From the NCBI GenBank assembly GCA_003342815.1, contig PTEX01000032.1:3673302-3737301 (forward strand): a stretch of 64,000 bases of DNA, written 5' to 3'. Each line of letters opens with the position of its first letter. Positions within the stretch are counted from its first letter, which is position 1. Below the pieces are notes generated by a model. The model had not been told where the DNA came from. It saw nothing but the letters and a program-made list of their open reading frames with translations, and made no database searches. The translations under genes were made by a program, and so were the position numbers. Origin of the DNA: Eudromia elegans. Taxonomy: Eukaryota > Chordata > Aves > Tinamiformes > Tinamidae. This document shows positions 62,101 to 64,000 of the stretch, piece after piece.

Positions 62101-62589
62101 GAGCCATCTGAGCAGCCAGACGTGGATTCCCCTTTTCTGTCTCATTCCCGGAACAACCCTAGAGAGCTTTTAGACAGGAAACCCCAAGAGACAGAGTCCA
62201 GCAAGCACCTGGTCCGACCATCCAATCTGCCTCTGCAGATGGACACTGAACAGTCCCAGGAGGTGTCCGGTCCCTATCGGTATCACGGAGAAATTGTGGC
62301 CAAAAAGCTTGCTCGTGTGTTACCGCTGGGAGAAACGGAGCCTGATTCACCGCAGGGCTTTAGTTTTACCCAGGCCTCAGAGAAACCCACCAAGTGCAAA
62401 CCTGTGGGTGTCGCGCAGGGAGTGCCCCAGTGTCACGAGGACACCACCGAAACCTTAAAAAGCCCCACGCGCTTCGCAGAGCTCTACGGAAGCGGCAGCA
62501 GGGAGCTGCTGAAAGGCCGGGCCGCGCAGGGCCACGCGCTGCCCGCGGGCTGTCACAGCACTACAGTGAATGTAACAGTAGCCAAATAG
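59134..62589 (+). CDS. AMER1: APC membrane recruitment protein 1 (AMER1/WTX/FAM123B)
   Basis: This is a plasma-membrane scaffold that binds APC and, through it, tunes beta-catenin turnover in Wnt signalling. A single uninterrupted exon encodes 1151 residues from GCCATGG, a strong Kozak start. Lys-rich clusters at about 60-105 (LKKTAFKLFGGKRSICTLPS) and 182-200 (PKKGLRGFLNSIRRHRKSK) match the phosphoinositide-binding N-terminus. FGDVTSLKSFDSLTGCGDI (about 334-352), KRSSCLVTYQGGGEEMA (about 376-392), LLTPQSDQQESAPNSDEGYY (about 459-478) and DSYSGDALYEFYEPDD (about 503-518) are strongly conserved and fall in the APC-binding part. METEEERLAAIQKELLYWEL starts near 568, but the REA repeats that follow it in human are absent. 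NFSQALVEFTSSG and NRRSRSLDTE lie further on. Human AMER1 has 1135 residues, so length is normal. Confidence 0.97.
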   Translation: METDCTEEAGRSRSQSVICRQLKESDQQQEENAAGERLSGWSDASAAAVEQQQPQAPPGKLKKTAFKLFGGKRSICTLPSFFGGRNKGQGKGASKKGLSKSKTHDGISGAAYEESSRVQLESPVSESRDLHPCPLPSSQSAHVAIDSSVKVDFSRQDNSPPGSIEGCEKKTNGDKSLSFPRPKKGLRGFLNSIRRHRKSKATECERTGLPGWSGDSDEAKKTQGMGAESQRVPEEGGLRPAPLACPETSEDSCSVGTTTNLGETAEPDWLLADKGSSEGDAAVTPANKDILDAKSEADVVCTESDYGHLPGVLHADFTDNDPPLLHSGDQLSLIFGDVTSLKSFDSLTGCGDIIAEPDILSIAESTISVERSRDAAKRSSCLVTYQGGGEEMAMPEEAEEYLQQMWDSTAEGDGSYDTQLPPTVSSHEPPVVSSKLDTHDLHEAEAHPYAVGGMDDVELLTPQSDQQESAPNSDEGYYDSTTPGPDDEAGDGLGEIKKDRLPRDSYSGDALYEFYEPDDTLMSPCQGEESLFESKVSHPEIFSYFLDFCIPPEKSLIQKMGQKSGVMETEEERLAAIQKELLYWELQREPVLKRLDVPSKEKYPREKQNAECKTRAANLIGKSQSCLGSEQVASQAPNRNVNSGVSVARIENPEWRDFPGTLCPENCYNSQKAQGSGLIQLMKNNTTFDSGLDHTVFGGSPHGGLAPGKTGMYPGYRTCEHDSCLQSNHHNGVETAARETQAESECEPEHAVNFSQALVEFTSSGTLFSSLSESLGSSDSGSSFTQNLPVLPTMVTFDIVDVEQEGEGECEQHLEMSADEDIAASFDAFDDSYVQKESFAECDERMFPGYPHGSFQSFNWGVASLPRHLRLHGLSPSMPAPLSINRRSRSLDTESLEFELADLQVSKNGHKPYQLCSKWDSGKKGSDGARRSRSKGDAESSAPEGGEVDGVLSWPGLQHLQYDTDLASERMKHWGFAPAVRDAMIESAWEPSEQPDVDSPFLSHSRNNPRELLDRKPQETESSKHLVRPSNLPLQMDTEQSQEVSGPYRYHGEIVAKKLARVLPLGETEPDSPQGFSFTQASEKPTKCKPVGVAQGVPQCHEDTTETLKSPTRFAELYGSGSRELLKGRAAQGHALPAGCHSTTVNVTVAK

Positions 62590-64000
62590 CTTTGGGGGTG
62601 GCCAGGAGGGTGGCAAAGGGTTAATGGGGGCAGGGGTCAAGGGAGGGAAAGTGAGCATTAACGAGTGACTTTAAATTAGTACTGGGCCAACAAAGATGAA
62701 CTCTCTTGCAGCTGCAGTGCATAGTCTCCATGCTGCTGCCATTCTGCGCTGCTGCAGGTACTTGGGTTTGATTTGATGCAACCTCCTAGATTCATAGATT
62801 AACACTGAGGCACTTTTTTTTTTTAACCCTTTCAGTGCAAATCCTCCCCCTTGAGTACAGTATGCAGTGCAGAGTGTGCTCACAGTGCACAGACCCATTT
62901 CTGCTAGAATAAAACCTGGAAATGGCATGTTTCTAGTATGGCAGGTTTGCTTTCTGCAAATGGAGCTGAAGGGACACCATCAACTTCCAAAGAGAGAAAT
63001 TAATAAGACCTTATGGTTTTAAGAGATCTGAGAAGTGTCACTGGCCTGTGACCTTGCTTTGTGTTGGGTGTGACCGTCCATTTCTGCATGTTTGGGGGTC
63101 TCACACCATGACTGTGCATGAAACGAGGTGCAGCGAAAAGCAGAGACAGGCAGAGTGTGTTGGTGCTTTGGGTGTATTTCCCAAACAAGCACTTCTTCAG
63201 TGCAGCTAGGGATGTGAGTCTGGTGAAAACTCCCCAAAGAAATTCTTTGTCATCCCCTTGAAACGTTTTATCTTGGACAGGTTTTCGCTATTTTCCATCT
63301 TGCAGAGTCGCTGGAGCTGAGAGGAAGCACGTGGGTTATTCTGAAGGAGAGCAAGGAAGGGAAGCGATTCAGCTGAAAGGGGAACTTTGCTGTAACTTTT
63401 ATTTTTTCCTGCCCAGAAGGAAAGCAAGTGCTTTTGTGTGTGTGCTGATAACACTTTCCCAGCTCTAGTTTTAATTCACTTAAAGCATAACCCTCGGAGA
63501 GATGTTCTGTTGATGGTGTCCCTTTTAAGAACAAAGTGTCGATCCCTTTTCCTTTGTAGTCCCACATAATCTTCAACGGAAACCGTTGCTTTGTCCCACA
63601 TTCCTCGCCCCCACCCAGGCCATGGGGCACATGTAGCAGGTTTGAAATAAGCTAAATTGGGATCGTGCCTGTAGCTGTGAAGTTGCGGATACTGTTACTT
63701 TCTTCAAAAGGAAGTTTTGTGGGATTTTTTTTTTATTTTATGTTTATTTTCTTTGCATAAACTCATATGAGGAAAATATTCTGTTAGTTGGAATACAGGA
63801 TGTAACACAGCCTAAATTAGGCTTCACAACTTCTTCCTCCTAACTGGAGGGAACAAAAAAAACGCTGGAGGTTGCTGCAAGTTTTTTTTTTTCTTTTTGC
63901 CTCTTTCAAGGAGTGTGGAGGAGGGAAATGAGCTAAGGAGATGCACTTTGCTTGGAAGAGGCTGTATGAGCTCTTAGAAACATCTGTTTCAGGCTGTTGG
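62590..64000 (+). other. AMER1: AMER1 3' UTR (runs to window end)
   Basis: There is no coding frame after the stop. AATAAA at 62908-62913 is a possible proximal poly(A) signal. Human AMER1 has a long 3' UTR, so the transcript probably continues past the window. Poly-T tracts occur near 62814 and 63885. Confidence 0.6.

Noticed and set aside
1-64000. Search for CRISPR arrays, bacterial operons, phage or plasmid genes
   Set aside because: Spliced vertebrate genes, CR1 remnants and CpG islands show eukaryotic DNA throughout, and no regularly spaced direct repeats with unique spacers were seen.

Overview
This window is vertebrate nuclear DNA, most likely from a bird. It carries three spliced protein-coding genes, all on the + strand, set in long non-coding stretches. 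The avian call rests on two CR1-type retroposon scraps, sparse interspersed repeats, short introns, and very GC-rich promoters, one of which holds an assembly gap (N run 50484-50758). The order MTMR8 - ASB12 - AMER1 matches, in mirror orientation, the human Xq11.2 block, so this is a conserved synteny segment. I cannot name the species.

Layout: 1-12,900 is AT-rich intergenic DNA with no credible exon. It holds homopolymer and microsatellite tracts, one CR1 3' end and a small GC-richer patch near 10.3-10.45 kb. At 12,990-13,250 is the CpG-rich MTMR8 promoter with YY1-type and TCTCGCGAGA motifs. MTMR8 runs from its ATG at 13,160 to its stop at 31,695 in 14 coding exons. All join in phase into 630 codons with an intact CSDGWDR phosphatase loop. 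A probable long 3' UTR follows, ending perhaps near 36.88 kb. At 40.46-40.85 kb a CpG-rich patch with TATA-like, E-box and MEF2-type motifs is a candidate ASB12 promoter. ASB12 has two coding exons (42,471-43,293 and 43,769-43,902): ankyrin repeats, then a SOCS box. From 44.7 to 49.5 kb is intergenic DNA with possible conserved non-coding elements. From 49.55 to 50.4 kb is a degenerate GTGTCAC-rich minisatellite that runs into a CpG island (50.23-51.25 kb, including the gap). That island probably holds the promoter and non-coding exon 1 of AMER1. The 1151-codon AMER1 reading frame lies in one exon at 59,134-62,586 (stop 62,587-62,589), after an intron of about 8 kb. Its 3' UTR runs to the window end or beyond.

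The three genes are not an operon and do not act in one pathway. MTMR8 is a phosphoinositide 3-phosphatase, ASB12 a substrate receptor of Cullin-5 ubiquitin ligases, and AMER1 a membrane scaffold for APC in Wnt/beta-catenin control. I found no evidence of a new multi-gene system. The points most worth checking are the absence of the REA repeats in this AMER1, short upstream reading frames before AMER1 and MTMR8, a perfect 15-bp hairpin in MTMR8 intron 5, the minisatellite abutting the AMER1 CpG island, and a muscle-type motif cluster upstream of ASB12.
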